DNA of 64,000 nt from Rhizobium herbae (GTDB lineage Bacteria; Pseudomonadota; Alphaproteobacteria; Rhizobiales; Rhizobiaceae): contig NZ_JAGGJV010000001.1 of assembly GCF_017873135.1 (NCBI RefSeq), positions 1-64,000 of the forward strand. Direction: 5' to 3'. Positions 36,670 to 45,909 of this stretch are shown here, piece by piece. The position numbers and the translations under genes were made by a program. Numbering within the stretch: the first letter of the stretch is position 1; each line of letters opens with the position of its first letter. Below the pieces are notes generated by a model. The model was not told where the DNA came from and searched no databases. It saw nothing but the letters and a program-made list of their open reading frames with translations.

Positions 36670-37143
36670 TCAGATCCATCGGCTGGTGGCGCGGCAGTAG
36701 CGTTCGAACTCGAAGCCGAAGCGCGACAGGAGATGCAGTTCCTCGTTGCGGATCGCAAAGGCCGTCGTCACGGCGACGGAGGCGCTCCCCATGATGAAGA
36801 ACCAGGGATTGAGGGTGATCAGGCCGAAACCGACCATCATGATCGTATAGCCGAGATAGATCGGATTGCGAGTGTAGCGGAACGGGCCGCAGGTGACGAG
36901 ATGCGACGAACAGCGATGCGGCAGAACGGCGGTGCGCCGCTCGATCAAGGTCTTCACCGCCCAGACGTCGAGAAAGACAGCAACAACGACGAAGGCCGAG
37001 CCCAAAAGCCAGGGCACCCAGCCGTGGCCGTGAACGACGGAAATCGGCAGCGCTCGCCCCAAGGCCACCGCTCCCAGGATCGCCGCCACATAAAGAAGGG
37101 GAGGCCAGGGGTAGGTCAGCGGCTTGGCGCGATAGGCGTTCAT
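36670..37143 (-). CDS. Isoprenylcysteine/phospholipid methyltransferase-like membrane protein
   Basis: A 157-residue protein with about four membrane helices and the family motif LVTCGPFRYTRNPIYLGYTI followed by NEELHLLSRFGFEFERYCR. This matches the ICMT/PEMT-like family in which the RxxRHPxY-type segment and a terminal Glu bind S-adenosylmethionine. Substrate is unknown in bacteria. It starts 3 nt after the DUF1624 gene stop on the same strand, so the two form an operon. Confidence 0.85.
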   Translation of the reverse strand: MNAYRAKPLTYPWPPLLYVAAILGAVALGRALPISVVHGHGWVPWLLGSAFVVVAVFLDVWAVKTLIERRTAVLPHRCSSHLVTCGPFRYTRNPIYLGYTIMMVGFGLITLNPWFFIMGSASVAVTTAFAIRNEELHLLSRFGFEFERYCRATSRWI

Positions 37144-37146
37144 GTC

Positions 37147-38154
37147 CTATTCCTTCGCTTGTGCATCCATGGTGCACTGACCGGCGATTCGCGCAATGCG
37201 TTCGTCCGTCTTGATATCTATTTTCCCGGTATTTAAGGGTTCGAAGAGATTCTCTTCCATCAGCTTGTCCAGCGTGCAGCCGCAGAAATTGGCGCAAAGC
37301 GCTGCGGTTTCCTGCTTTATGCAGGTCGCCACGCAATTGGAACGAAAAGCATCGACCGGATCGGGCTTGGCTGCGGGAAAGCCGAGCGCAAAAAGGTAAA
37401 CCAGCCCGAACAGCAGCGGCTGATGCAGGAGGTAGATGGCCAGGCTGTGACGTCCGGCTGCGGTGAGCGCGGTTTTCCAGCGTGCGCTACCATCGGTGCG
37501 CAGCTTTTCGAACCATCCGACGCTGAGCGCGACGCGGGCCGCCGCGATGCCCGCCAGGAACGGCGCCAGCCAGGGCAGCAGCGGCACATAGTCGTTCGAG
37601 CGCGGCAGCGTTTCGGACAGTCCGACCCACCAGAGCGCCGGCGTGTCGAAAATGGTGGAACGCAGGTAGAACGGCGCGGCAAAGGCGGCGGCGGCGACTG
37701 CCAGTGTAAGGATGGCTGGCAGGCGCAGGAATATGAGGCCGATGAGGCTAGCGGCTGCAATCGCATGCAGGATGCCGAAGAAGATGAAGCTGTCTGGAAA
37801 GGCAAACCATGTGGCGATGGTGATGACCAGCGCGGCCGCTGCGATCTTGGCAAAGCGGAAGGCAAAGGCGCGGGCCTTGAAAACGGGATAGTGTCCGAGC
37901 ACAAGGCTGATGCCGGCCAGGAACAGGAAGCTGCCGGCAATCAGCCGCGCATACATCTTGAATGCGCCGGTGCCGACGGTGCCCGGCTCGAGATAACCGA
38001 AATATTCCAGATCCCAGGAGAAATGATAGGTCGCCATGGCGATCAGAGCGAAACCGCGCAGTGCATCGATCGCCCAGATGCGGCCACGCCGCTCGGCTGT
38101 TGCCGGTGATACCGTCCCGTTGTCGCTCTCGGTGGCTGCGTTGGTAATCGACAT
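37147..38154 (-). CDS. DUF1624 (heparan-alpha-glucosaminide N-acetyltransferase-like) membrane protein
   Basis: A 335-residue protein with about eight membrane helices. The signature RIWAIDALRGFALIAMATYH followed by FSWDLEYFGY marks DUF1624, a family related to lysosomal HGSNAT and OpgC-like acyltransferases that move acyl groups across membranes. After the last helix there is a soluble tail of about 80 residues with the Cys pattern C-x3-C-x8-C-x3-C-x-C. Substrate unknown. The ATG at 38154 is preferred; one at 38175 adds seven residues. Confidence 0.85.
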   Translation of the reverse strand: MSITNAATESDNGTVSPATAERRGRIWAIDALRGFALIAMATYHFSWDLEYFGYLEPGTVGTGAFKMYARLIAGSFLFLAGISLVLGHYPVFKARAFAFRFAKIAAAALVITIATWFAFPDSFIFFGILHAIAAASLIGLIFLRLPAILTLAVAAAAFAAPFYLRSTIFDTPALWWVGLSETLPRSNDYVPLLPWLAPFLAGIAAARVALSVGWFEKLRTDGSARWKTALTAAGRHSLAIYLLHQPLLFGLVYLFALGFPAAKPDPVDAFRSNCVATCIKQETAALCANFCGCTLDKLMEENLFEPLNTGKIDIKTDERIARIAGQCTMDAQAKE

Positions 38155-38236
38155 GGCTCTATCTTTTCCAATCATGGCAACATACGGCGGCGAGCTTGCG
38201 CCAGGCGCACCGCGTCACCACGTTCTTTCGAGGATT

Positions 38237-38929
38237 TCAGGGGTTTGTGTCGTCAAGAAGGGCTTCGCGCGCTTCCGAATAGAATTGGCGGCGCGTCAGC
38301 ACGAAGATGACGAAGGTTGTCAGTGCGATGAAGACATAGGGGCTGACGAACCAGCCGAGATAACCGATCGACAGGAAGATGCTGCGCAGGCCGGCATTGA
38401 AATTCTTCGCCGCGAGAATGTTCATCTTGATCGCCCGCACGGCTGCCCGTTCGGCGCCGGCGCGGTCCTGCAGCATATCGGACATCATCGGAATGCCGCC
38501 GATGAGAATGGAGCAGTAGTTGAACAGGCGGTACGACCAGGCGAACTTGAAGAAGGCATAGGCAAACAGGCAGGCAAGGCCGCCAACCTTCAGCTCGAAA
38601 GCGCTGCGTCCGCCATGGAAGACGTAAGGCAGGTCGTTCATAATCGCCTGGACCTGGTCCGTAGCGCCCAGCAGGGCGAAACAGCCGCCGAGCGCGAAGA
38701 TGGTTGTCGAGGCGAAGAACGCCGTGCCCGCCTGCAGGCCGGCGACGATCTGCGTATCGATCATTTTCAGGTCGCGATTGAGCGAATTCAGGATCCACCG
38801 CCGCCGGCTTTCCATCATCAGCCGCGACAGGCTGATACGTTGGAATTGCACCTTTCCGTCCGTGGCCCAGTTGTAACCGGTCCACAGCAGCGCGAAGATC
38901 GCCAAAGAGATATAGTCCGTCAGTGTCAT
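38237..38929 (-). CDS. DUF599 family membrane protein
   Basis: A 230-residue protein with about four membrane helices. The DUF599 pattern is visible as WILNSLNRDLKMIDTQIVAG, FFASTTIFALGGCFALLG, and FKFAWSYRLFNYCSILIGGI followed by AAKNFNAGLRSIFLSIGYLG. Function of the family is unknown. The ATG at 38929 gives MTLTDYISLAIFALLWTGYN. It lies upstream of, and is co-oriented with, the DUF1624 gene. Confidence 0.87.
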   Translation of the reverse strand: MTLTDYISLAIFALLWTGYNWATDGKVQFQRISLSRLMMESRRRWILNSLNRDLKMIDTQIVAGLQAGTAFFASTTIFALGGCFALLGATDQVQAIMNDLPYVFHGGRSAFELKVGGLACLFAYAFFKFAWSYRLFNYCSILIGGIPMMSDMLQDRAGAERAAVRAIKMNILAAKNFNAGLRSIFLSIGYLGWFVSPYVFIALTTFVIFVLTRRQFYSEAREALLDDTNP

Positions 38930-39193
38930 GCTTCGTTTTTGGCATGGTTTGGCGAAATTGCAAGATATCGTGAAAGTTTGCCACGCCTCTTGAAATCGCT
39001 GGTTCGGCATGGCGACTTATGTGTCGGGATTCGTGATACAGCCATGCGATGGCGGTTCGTGTCGCACGCGCAGGAGCGGATGTCGGTTGATCGCCTGATG
39101 ACAGGCGCGGGATAGCCTAGTTTCGATGCAATGGTCCGGCAATCTTGTCCGGTCCTCCAGTCCCCCAATCCAGTCCATAAGGGCGGAGTTCGA

Positions 39194-40594
39194 ATGTTTC
39201 TTTCGGTTTTTGATGTCTTCAAGATTGGTATCGGCCCTTCCAGCTCGCACACGATGGGACCGATGTCGGCGGCGAACCGCTTTCTCGACCTGATCCTGTC
39301 GAGCGACTGGCCGCGTCCGGCCAATGCTGCCGTTGCCTCGATCAAGTCCAGCCTGCACGGCTCGCTCGCCTTTACCGGTATCGGCCATGGCTCGGGCCGG
39401 GCGGTCGTCCTCGGGCTGATGGGCGAGCGCCCGGACAAAGTCGATCCGGACCGGATGGATCCGATCATCGATGAGGTCGAGCGCACCGGCCGCATTACGC
39501 CTCCGGGACATCCAACCTACGAGTTTCAGCCGAAAACCGACCTGGTGTTCGACAAGAAGGTGCCGTTGCCGGGCCATGCCAACGGTATGTCCTTCTCCGC
39601 TTTTGACAAGGACGGGCGGCTGTTGCTGAAGCGCGTCTATTACTCTATCGGCGGCGGCTTCGTGGTCACCGATACAGAGCTCGAAGCCATGAAGGCCAGC
39701 AAGGCCAAGCCGGGCGGCGTCAAGGTTCCCTATCCCTTTTCGACGGCCAAGCAGATGCTGGAGATGGCTGCTCGTTCCGGCCTGTCGATCGCCCAGATGA
39801 AGCGGGCGAACGAGGAATGTTCGATGTCGGCGGAAGAGCTCGACGAGGGCCTCGACCGCATCTGGGCGGCGATGAAAGCTTGCATCGATCGCGGCTTGAC
39901 GGGATCGGGCATCCTGCCCGGCGGCCTCAAGGTTCGCCGCCGTGCCGGCATGATCCATGACAAGCTACAGGACGAATGGCGCTCCAACAAGGTCAACCCC
40001 TTGCTCGCCAACGATTGGCTGAGCGTCTACGCCATGGCCGTCAACGAGGAGAATGCCGCCGGTGGCCGCGTCGTCACCTCGCCGACCAACGGCGCCGCCG
40101 GCGTCGTTCCGGCGACGATCCGCTATTACCTGCATTTTCATGACGATGCCGATCATCACGGCATTCGCGACTATCTTCTGACCGCGGCGGCGATCGGCGG
40201 CATCATCAAGTTCAATGCCTCGATCTCCGGTGCCGAGGTCGGCTGTCAGGGCGAGGTCGGTTCGGCCTCCGCTATGGCCGCCGCTGGCCTTGCGGCGGTC
40301 ATGGGTGGCACGCCCGAGCAGATCGAGAATGCCGCTGAAATCGCGCTGGAACATCATCTCGGCATGACCTGCGATCCGATCGCCGGCCTCGTCCAGGTGC
40401 CGTGCATCGAGCGCAATGCGCTGGGTGCTGTCAAGGCCGTAACGGCCGCCTCGCTGGCGATCAAGGGCGACGGCCAGCATTTCGTGCCGCTTGATGCCTG
40501 CATCGAGACAATGCGCCAGACCGGTGTCGACATGCACGACAAATACAAGGAAACCTCGACGGGCGGCCTTGCCGTCAACGTCGTCGAATGCTGA
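39194..40594 (+). CDS. sdaA: L-serine ammonia-lyase (iron-sulfur type)
   Basis: A 466-residue single-chain L-serine dehydratase, serine to pyruvate and ammonia. The N-terminal beta domain starts [20 protein letters not shown], with the conserved SSHTMGP; the alpha domain has [20 protein letters not shown]. The [4Fe-4S] ligands fit the Cys of [31 protein letters not shown] and the same VPCIERN segment. The ATG at 39194 follows GGGCGGAGTTCGA. A monocistronic unit divergent from the DUF599 gene. Confidence 0.95.
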   Translation: MFLSVFDVFKIGIGPSSSHTMGPMSAANRFLDLILSSDWPRPANAAVASIKSSLHGSLAFTGIGHGSGRAVVLGLMGERPDKVDPDRMDPIIDEVERTGRITPPGHPTYEFQPKTDLVFDKKVPLPGHANGMSFSAFDKDGRLLLKRVYYSIGGGFVVTDTELEAMKASKAKPGGVKVPYPFSTAKQMLEMAARSGLSIAQMKRANEECSMSAEELDEGLDRIWAAMKACIDRGLTGSGILPGGLKVRRRAGMIHDKLQDEWRSNKVNPLLANDWLSVYAMAVNEENAAGGRVVTSPTNGAAGVVPATIRYYLHFHDDADHHGIRDYLLTAAAIGGIIKFNASISGAEVGCQGEVGSASAMAAAGLAAVMGGTPEQIENAAEIALEHHLGMTCDPIAGLVQVPCIERNALGAVKAVTAASLAIKGDGQHFVPLDACIETMRQTGVDMHDKYKETSTGGLAVNVVEC

Positions 40595-40668
40595 GAGCCG
40601 CATGGACTTGTGGAGCGGTCGGAGATCAGGCTTGACCGCGACCGCCCCGCGGGTGTTCAACTCCGGCC

Positions 40669-41106
40669 ATGGCCTTGCATCTCATCAAACTCTGCGTCGG
40701 CGCGGATTCGATTGACGACCTGCGCGATTGGGTATCGCGCAAGGCGTTGACGGCGATCGCTGCCGGTCTCGAACCGCATTCGTTCCACGTCACCCGCATG
40801 GTCCCCAAGCGAGGCGAAGAGCTGCTGGACGGCGGGTCGCTCTATTGGGTGATCAAGGGGCAGGTCCAGGCCCGTCAGCGCCTGACCGGTATCGAGACCT
40901 TTACCGATGCCGACGGCATCGGCCGCTGCAAGCTCATCCTCGGTCCGGAGGTTGTCGAAACGGCCTATCAGCCGCGCCGCGCATTTCAGGGGTGGCGCTA
41001 TCTGCAGACGAGTGAAGCGCCGCGCGATCTCTCGGCGCTGGGAGTTGGGACTGCGGAAATGCCGTTGGAACTGCGCCGCGAGCTTGCCGAACTCGGCCTT
41101 CTTTAA
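40669..41106 (+). CDS. DUF1489 family protein
   Basis: A 145-residue soluble protein of a family almost limited to Alphaproteobacteria. It starts MALHLIKLCVGADSIDDLRD and has HVTRMVPKRGEELLDGGSLY, WVIKGQVQARQRL and GWRYLQTSEAPRDL. No function is known. It sits 74 nt after the serine dehydratase gene on the same strand and ends at a terminator. Confidence 0.9.
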   Translation: MALHLIKLCVGADSIDDLRDWVSRKALTAIAAGLEPHSFHVTRMVPKRGEELLDGGSLYWVIKGQVQARQRLTGIETFTDADGIGRCKLILGPEVVETAYQPRRAFQGWRYLQTSEAPRDLSALGVGTAEMPLELRRELAELGLL

Positions 41107-41124
41107 AAAATGGATCGTATGAAG

Positions 41125-41146
41125 AAGCCCGGCATTGCCGGGCTTT
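41125..41146 (+). terminator. Intrinsic terminator after the DUF1489 gene
   Basis: AAGCCCGGC pairs perfectly with GCCGGGCTT around ATT, ending in TTT. It lies between the DUF1489 gene and the opposing small gene. Confidence 0.75.
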
Positions 41147-41173
41147 GATCGTTGTTGGATACGATGACCGCCG

Positions 41174-41440
41174 CTATCGGATCCGCAGCCTGATCGGATA
41201 GCGACCGGATGGCGATGTGACATGCACGTGAATCTGTGCGTCCGGTTGGGTCGAGCGCCAGGCCCGTGCCCCATGCGTCAACAGCAGCGTCACCAGATCC
41301 TTGGTCTTCGAGCGGGGACGGCTGCCGAGTTCGGCGATGCGCATGGCCGCCTCATGCAGAGGATGCAGGCCGGAGCGCGGCGACTTCCGCTTCTTGTCAG
41401 GCGCCGGCGTCATGCCCGGGCCATTCTCATTCATTCCCAT
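41174..41440 (-). CDS. Small hypothetical protein
   Basis: An 88-residue basic protein (MGMNENGPGMTPAPDKKRKS, then HPLHEAAMRIAELGSRPRSK and IHVHVTSPSGRYPIRLRIR). The low-complexity charged N-terminus is followed by a small alpha/beta stretch. GAGG lies 6 nt before the ATG at 41440, and codon use is like the neighbours, so it is probably real. I do not recognise the family. The next gene on this strand is the D,D-carboxypeptidase. Confidence 0.55.
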   Translation of the reverse strand: MGMNENGPGMTPAPDKKRKSPRSGLHPLHEAAMRIAELGSRPRSKTKDLVTLLLTHGARAWRSTQPDAQIHVHVTSPSGRYPIRLRIR

Positions 41441-41520
41441 AACTGACCTCGTTACGCAAAACCAAATCCGAGGAGGATCACCGGCAAATACACGCCGGGG
41501 ATCGAAACTTTAGTATCTGC

Positions 41521-43005
41521 CTATTGCAGGCTTGCCCAGCACGCAAAACCCTTGCGCTTCAATGCCTTGCAGGCAGAAAGGGCCTTGTCCTGGTTCGAGA
41601 AGCCGCCGAAGCGAGCGCGGTAGAGATGGCCGTCACCGCTCGCGAAGGCAACGGTGAAGGGCGTTGCGCCGTTGAGCGCCTTGCCGCCTTTGTCCTTGGC
41701 GTTTTCAAGCAACGTCATCGCCTGGTCCTTGTCCGGTGTGGCGCCGATCTGGATGACCCATCCGGCAGGAGCGGTGTCCGCAACCGGTGCCGGTTCGGTC
41801 GTTGCCCTGGCAACGGAATTGGTGATCTGGCTGTCGACGTCGGCGGCAGGTGCCGCCTTGGCAATCTTGCGGCTCTGCGCCTGAAGCGTGTTCGGCATGA
41901 CCTTGTCGTTCAGGACCGGGTTGGCGCTGGCCCTGGCCGGCTCCGCATAGGCAACTTCGATGCTCTGGGTGGTTTCGCCGTCGTATCGGAAACCCGGAAC
42001 CGGGCCGTTGTTCGGCAGGTTGAAGCTTCCGCCGGTCGCGGCAACGGCTGTCTCGGCAGGCTGCTGTTCGACCTGTTGCTCGACAGCCTTCGCCTGCATG
42101 GTCGGCGCATCGGCGGTTTCAGCGACGAGATTGCCGCCGCCACGGCGCGAGGCCACCGGCATGTATTTGGCGACAAGGGCACGCATCTGGGCGTCGCGAG
42201 CCCCGCCGGACTTGCCGCCAAGCACGACGCCGACGATGCTGCGGCCATCGGCCTGGGCCGAGGTCACGAGATTGAAGCCGGCCGCGTTGGTGTAGCCGGT
42301 CTTGATGCCATCGACGCCACGGACATTGCCGAGCAGTCGGTTGTGATTGCCGATTGTCTGCTTGCCGAAACGGAAGCTGCGGGTTGAGAAATAGCCATAA
42401 TATTGCGGGAAATGCTGGCGCAGCGCTATACCGAGCCGTGCCTGGTCGCGTGCCGTGGTCATCTGCGCGCTGTTCGGCAGGCCGTTGGCGTTACGGTAGG
42501 TGGTGCGGGTCATGCCCAAGGCGCGGGCCTTATTGGTCATGATCCGGCCGAAGCGCTCTTCGGAACCGCCGAGCAGCTCGCCGAGCGCCGTTGCCGCATC
42601 GTTTGCCGAGCGGGTGACCAGGGCAAGGATCGCCTGTTCGACGGTGATCGAATTACCGGAACGCACGCCGAGCTTCGAAGGTGGTTCGGCCGAGGCGTTC
42701 TTGGAGAACGGAACGGGAGTGTTCTTGCTGATCTTGCCGGCTTCCAGCGCCTCGAAGGTCAGGTAAAGTGTCATCATCTTGGTCAGCGAGGCCGGGTAGC
42801 GCAGGCTGTCTGCGTCTTCGCTGTACAGCACCTTGCCCGTCTTCGCATCGACGACGATGCCGGCATATTGCGCGGCGACAGCGGTAGAGACGACCGTGAA
42901 CGAGGCGACCAGCGATACCAGCAGCACCCGGCAAGCCTTCTTGAAGAATAGGACAGGGGGAGCGGAGCCGTTGATTATGGATATGGACACTACACTACTC
43001 TTCAT
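41521..43005 (-). CDS. D-alanyl-D-alanine carboxypeptidase (PBP5/6-like) with SPOR domain
   Basis: A 494-residue S11-family penicillin-binding protein. A signal peptide covers about residues 1-45. The catalytic set is complete: SLTK (73-76), SAN (133-135) and KTG (235-237). A Pro/Ala-rich linker (about 285-410) leads to a C-terminal SPOR domain (GWVIQIGATPDKDQAMTLLE onward) that binds denuded septal glycans. It trims pentapeptide stems of peptidoglycan, probably at the division site. The SPOR fusion is common in rhizobial copies. Confidence 0.93.
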   Translation of the reverse strand: MKSSVVSISIINGSAPPVLFFKKACRVLLVSLVASFTVVSTAVAAQYAGIVVDAKTGKVLYSEDADSLRYPASLTKMMTLYLTFEALEAGKISKNTPVPFSKNASAEPPSKLGVRSGNSITVEQAILALVTRSANDAATALGELLGGSEERFGRIMTNKARALGMTRTTYRNANGLPNSAQMTTARDQARLGIALRQHFPQYYGYFSTRSFRFGKQTIGNHNRLLGNVRGVDGIKTGYTNAAGFNLVTSAQADGRSIVGVVLGGKSGGARDAQMRALVAKYMPVASRRGGGNLVAETADAPTMQAKAVEQQVEQQPAETAVAATGGSFNLPNNGPVPGFRYDGETTQSIEVAYAEPARASANPVLNDKVMPNTLQAQSRKIAKAAPAADVDSQITNSVARATTEPAPVADTAPAGWVIQIGATPDKDQAMTLLENAKDKGGKALNGATPFTVAFASGDGHLYRARFGGFSNQDKALSACKALKRKGFACWASLQ

Positions 43006-43194
43006 TCTTTTTCACAGATGTCGTCCGGGCGTGGCCTCCAGAAACGACCGTTCTGAAAACTCTATCGGGATAGCGTTACCAATCGGTTTATGATGAATGA
43101 TTGGTTTCTGCGGCTCGTCATTTTCTTTCGCATTTCGGGACAAGTGGTCCGCTTGCGTCACCATCACGTGGCGCGCGGCAAGACCTGGTTGATT

Positions 43195-43929
43195 TCAGGG
43201 TACCAGTCGGTCGTTCATGAATTTCACGACGGCACTGTCGATGGCCTGCCATTGTGGCAGCAATTGGCTGGAAAAGCGGTAAAGCACCACAAGATCGCGG
43301 CCCGCATGAATATCGCGCTGGCAATCGGCGCTGGTGGACATGGCGGGAGCGGCGGGCAGGATGCAGCGCACGGCATAGGGAGTGTCACGTCCTCGGTTTG
43401 CCGTGAAAAAAACTTCCTGACCGTAACCGGAATTTTCTTTCATCTCATGGCGCACCAAACCGGCCGGGCCGGGCAGGGGTGAGCCCTCGAAAAGATGCTG
43501 GTAGATCGGCTCGATCCGTCCCGACATGTCGCGTGACATCGTACTCTGGGAAACGTCGAGGAAGATCAACGATTCCGGATGGTTGACGTCATTGAAGAGC
43601 GTGCGCGTCTCGTCGGTGTATCCCTGCAGGCCTGGCCAGGTGAGATAGAGATCGGCGCGCTCGGCGACACCGGTCATGCGCTGCTGGTCAAAGCGAATGA
43701 CATTGGACGGCAGCCGCAGATGATCCTGCCCGATGAAAATGTCGTTGGCCTCGCTGCTGGTCGTATGTCCGGCCAGTGCCAGGTTGTTGCCATACCAGCG
43801 TCCGGCAATACTGATCGCCGCGGTCAGGGCCGCGAGCCCGACGATGATTGCCGTCAGGCTATAGGCGAAACGTGCGGAGATCAGCGGACCATGGTCTTCG
43901 TTGCCTGCGGCTGCGGGATTGGCTGTCAT
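43195..43929 (-). CDS. Conserved hypothetical single-pass membrane protein
   Basis: A 244-residue protein with one membrane helix near residues 23-43 (YSLTAIIVGLAALTAAISIA) and a soluble C-terminal part presumably in the periplasm. Notable stretches are IRFDQQRMTGVAERADLYLT, DVSQSTMSRDMSGRIEPIYQ and GLVRHEMKENSGYGQEVFFT. I do not recognise a named domain. It is flanked by 190 nt of gene-free sequence before the carboxypeptidase gene. Confidence 0.75.
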   Translation of the reverse strand: MTANPAAAGNEDHGPLISARFAYSLTAIIVGLAALTAAISIAGRWYGNNLALAGHTTSSEANDIFIGQDHLRLPSNVIRFDQQRMTGVAERADLYLTWPGLQGYTDETRTLFNDVNHPESLIFLDVSQSTMSRDMSGRIEPIYQHLFEGSPLPGPAGLVRHEMKENSGYGQEVFFTANRGRDTPYAVRCILPAAPAMSTSADCQRDIHAGRDLVVLYRFSSQLLPQWQAIDSAVVKFMNDRLVP

Positions 43930-44068
43930 CGGGGATCGCGGTCTTGCTCTCGTTAACAGGAGGTATAACGTTCGGCTCTGTGCGTCCCGAAATGAAACAG
44001 CCTGGGCGGCACGGAAATTGCTGGTCGAAGCAACACCTGCAACGCTGCGTCAACATGGTTAATTTTTA

Positions 44069-44392
44069 ATGAATTTCGTGATGCTCTTCGTGCTGCTCGC
44101 CGCCGGTTTCGGCATCTCTTTCATCGTACTCGATGTCAGTCGCCTTGCCGCCCGCCGCCGCTGGCCATCGGCTCACGCCGTGATGATCGACAATTTCCGG
44201 CCTTTCGCGGTCTTCCTGGCGCTGTTTGCCGGGCCTGCCTTGTTCGTGCAGGCCCTGTGGAGGATGCGCGCGTCGGGCGGGCTGTCTTTTGCCGACGCTG
44301 CTCTTGCTGTCGCGATCGCCTGCGGCTGGGCCTGTTGCTACGGGCTCGTCATCGCGCAATGCGCCCGATTGCTTGGTGTCGCCGGAGATTGA
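44069..44392 (+). CDS. Small conserved membrane protein
   Basis: A 107-residue protein with three likely membrane helices (FVMLFVLLAAGFGISFIVLD, FRPFAVFLALFAGPALFVQ, and AALAVAIACGWACCYGLVIA). Between the first two is a short basic loop with RLAARRRWPSAHAVMIDNF. Similar small proteins occur in rhizobia without a known role. The ribosome-binding site is poor and the upstream region AT-rich. Confidence 0.7.
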   Translation: MNFVMLFVLLAAGFGISFIVLDVSRLAARRRWPSAHAVMIDNFRPFAVFLALFAGPALFVQALWRMRASGGLSFADAALAVAIACGWACCYGLVIAQCARLLGVAGD

Positions 44393-44411
44393 GCGCTTGA
44401 TGAAAGAAAAA

Positions 44412-44439
44412 GGCCGGTTCCGGGACAGCGGAACCGGCC
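44412..44439 (-). terminator. Terminator for the transglutaminase-like gene
   Basis: GGCCGGTTCCG (44412-44422) pairs with CGGAACCGGCC (44429-44439). Read on the minus strand it is followed by TTTTTCTTTC, so it suits the gene that ends at 44539 on that strand. Confidence 0.8.
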
Positions 44440-44444
44440 AGCAG

Positions 44445-44487
44445 GGCCTTGGTCGGGGACGGGGATGGGGACTGACCAAAGGCCTTT
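44445..44487 (+). terminator. Terminator with G-rich loop
   Basis: GGCCTTGGTC pairs with GACCAAAGGCC (one extra base) and is followed by TTTTC, making a terminator for the small membrane protein on the + strand. Its loop holds three GGGG runs separated by two bases each, so a G-quadruplex could compete with the hairpin. Confidence 0.6.
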
Positions 44488-44538
44488 TCATGCGCGAACC
44501 GGACGTTAGCCGGATCGCGCCTGTCTCGTACTCACGCG

Positions 44539-45147
44539 TTACTGGGTCACGCTGCCGACGGCCACCGTGCGGCCATCCTGCAGTTTTACCCAGCGGCCGG
44601 AATTTTCCACCGATTGGCGCTTGAGAAAGGTGTATTCGGTTTCCGACCACAGCAGCACCTTGTTGCGCATGTTGTCGAGAACGAAGTCGCCGCGATCCGT
44701 CCTGACGGTCAGCACGGCATGGCCTTCGCCATTCGGCTGGAGAACGACGGTGATCAGCAGGTCGGAGGGCGAAAAACCTGCCTGCATCAGGCGTTTGCGC
44801 TTCAAAAGCACATAGTCCTCGCAATCGCCGACCTTGTCGGGATAAGCCCAATACTCTTCGACGCCATAGATTTCCTTGTCGGTCAGGGGCGTCACCGACT
44901 GGTTGACGTCATAGTTGACCTCGAGGATTTTCTTCCAGCCTTCGCGAGACAGCGTGGCCGGTGCGGAATCGCCTGGGTTGGCGCGGCATTCCTGCGGCAG
45001 CCTCCGGCAGAATTCGTAGTGTCCGACAGGTGGATTGGTCGCCCCATCGGTCGTCATGTTGGCGGGGAAGGCCAGCGCGGAATGCGCGGCTGCCGCAGAA
45101 AATATTACGCCGAGCAGGCCGGCCCTCAGGAATGTTTTCGTTGTCAT
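44539..45147 (-). CDS. Transglutaminase-like cysteine peptidase (BTLCP family)
   Basis: A 202-residue exported protein. The signal peptide is residues 1-26 (MTTKTFLRAGLLGVIFSAAA, cleavage after ALA). The Cys-His-Asp triad fits Cys109 (GDCEDYV), His143 (GEGHAVLTV) and Asp158 (FVLDNM). BTLCP proteins are periplasmic; the LapG relatives cleave adhesins under c-di-GMP control, but here no LapD partner is adjacent. The ATG at 45147 has GGGGAGACAGAC upstream; a longer start at 45180 is less good. Its upstream region is strikingly AT-rich. Confidence 0.88.
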   Translation of the reverse strand: MTTKTFLRAGLLGVIFSAAAAHSALAFPANMTTDGATNPPVGHYEFCRRLPQECRANPGDSAPATLSREGWKKILEVNYDVNQSVTPLTDKEIYGVEEYWAYPDKVGDCEDYVLLKRKRLMQAGFSPSDLLITVVLQPNGEGHAVLTVRTDRGDFVLDNMRNKVLLWSETEYTFLKRQSVENSGRWVKLQDGRTVAVGSVTQ

Positions 45148-45909
45148 GTCTGTCTCCCCGTTCTGGTTTGACAATGACACCGAGATTTTTATTGCTTGCG
45201 AAAATCATAAGTAAAATAAAGTACAAAACAAATTGAAATGAGTATAAAAGTCAAAATAAACTTGAATAAATATTGAGATATGTTTGATTCAAATATGTGT
45301 AAATTTTGATGCATTCCCATGGTGATGCGTCGGGCATTAAGCAATTGGAAGCTATCTATCTTATTGGGAAACGGCCGCTTTTAGGATCGACACAGGGTCC
45401 GTGCCATGTATCAAGGGCGGCAATCCGGAATCAACGCGCGTATCGGAAACAATGAGACACCCGCGGATTTAAACTTCATTCACCAATACCAAGACTGTTT
45501 TGAGCGGAAAAGCGCTGAAAACCCGGCAAAATATATTTTTATTCTGGTACAAAAAAATGTGGCAGGACCATGTTTTTGCCGAAACCGCACGTATCGGCGC
45601 CGGATCTGTATCAGATTGGAGCGCAGAAGCACGGTGGCACGCATCGTGGCGAATGGCGGGCGGGGGCCGGAACGATTTCCGAGGTGTTGTTCCCTGCAAC
45701 AGAACCGCACCTCATCCCGAGGTGCAGCGGCAATCCGGAAAGACTGGGGGCAATTTCAGTAATCGGAACTGACCTTTCCGACATCCGCTGGGACGACATC
45801 GCCTGCCTGAATTCACCCTATACGGGAGCGGGGCCGTCAATTTCCAGGCTTTATGGATGAGGTGCGGGGTTAGGGCCGGTTTGGCCATCCGCATGTCGGC
45901 AGGCGGCGC
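45148..45909. other. Long gene-free region with AT-rich segment
   Basis: About 760 nt without a credible gene. The first part (about 45176-45345) is far richer in A and T than anything else in the window and would contain the promoter of the BTLCP gene on the minus strand. The remainder returns to normal composition; open frames there (up to 118 codons) lack ribosome-binding sites and clean codon use. I see no RNA gene, insertion sequence ends or clear repeats in it. Confidence 0.6.

Noticed and set aside
45400..45900. Open frames in the gene-free region near 45406-45860
   Set aside because: They lack ribosome-binding sites, recognisable domains and neighbour-like codon use; several overlap in different frames.
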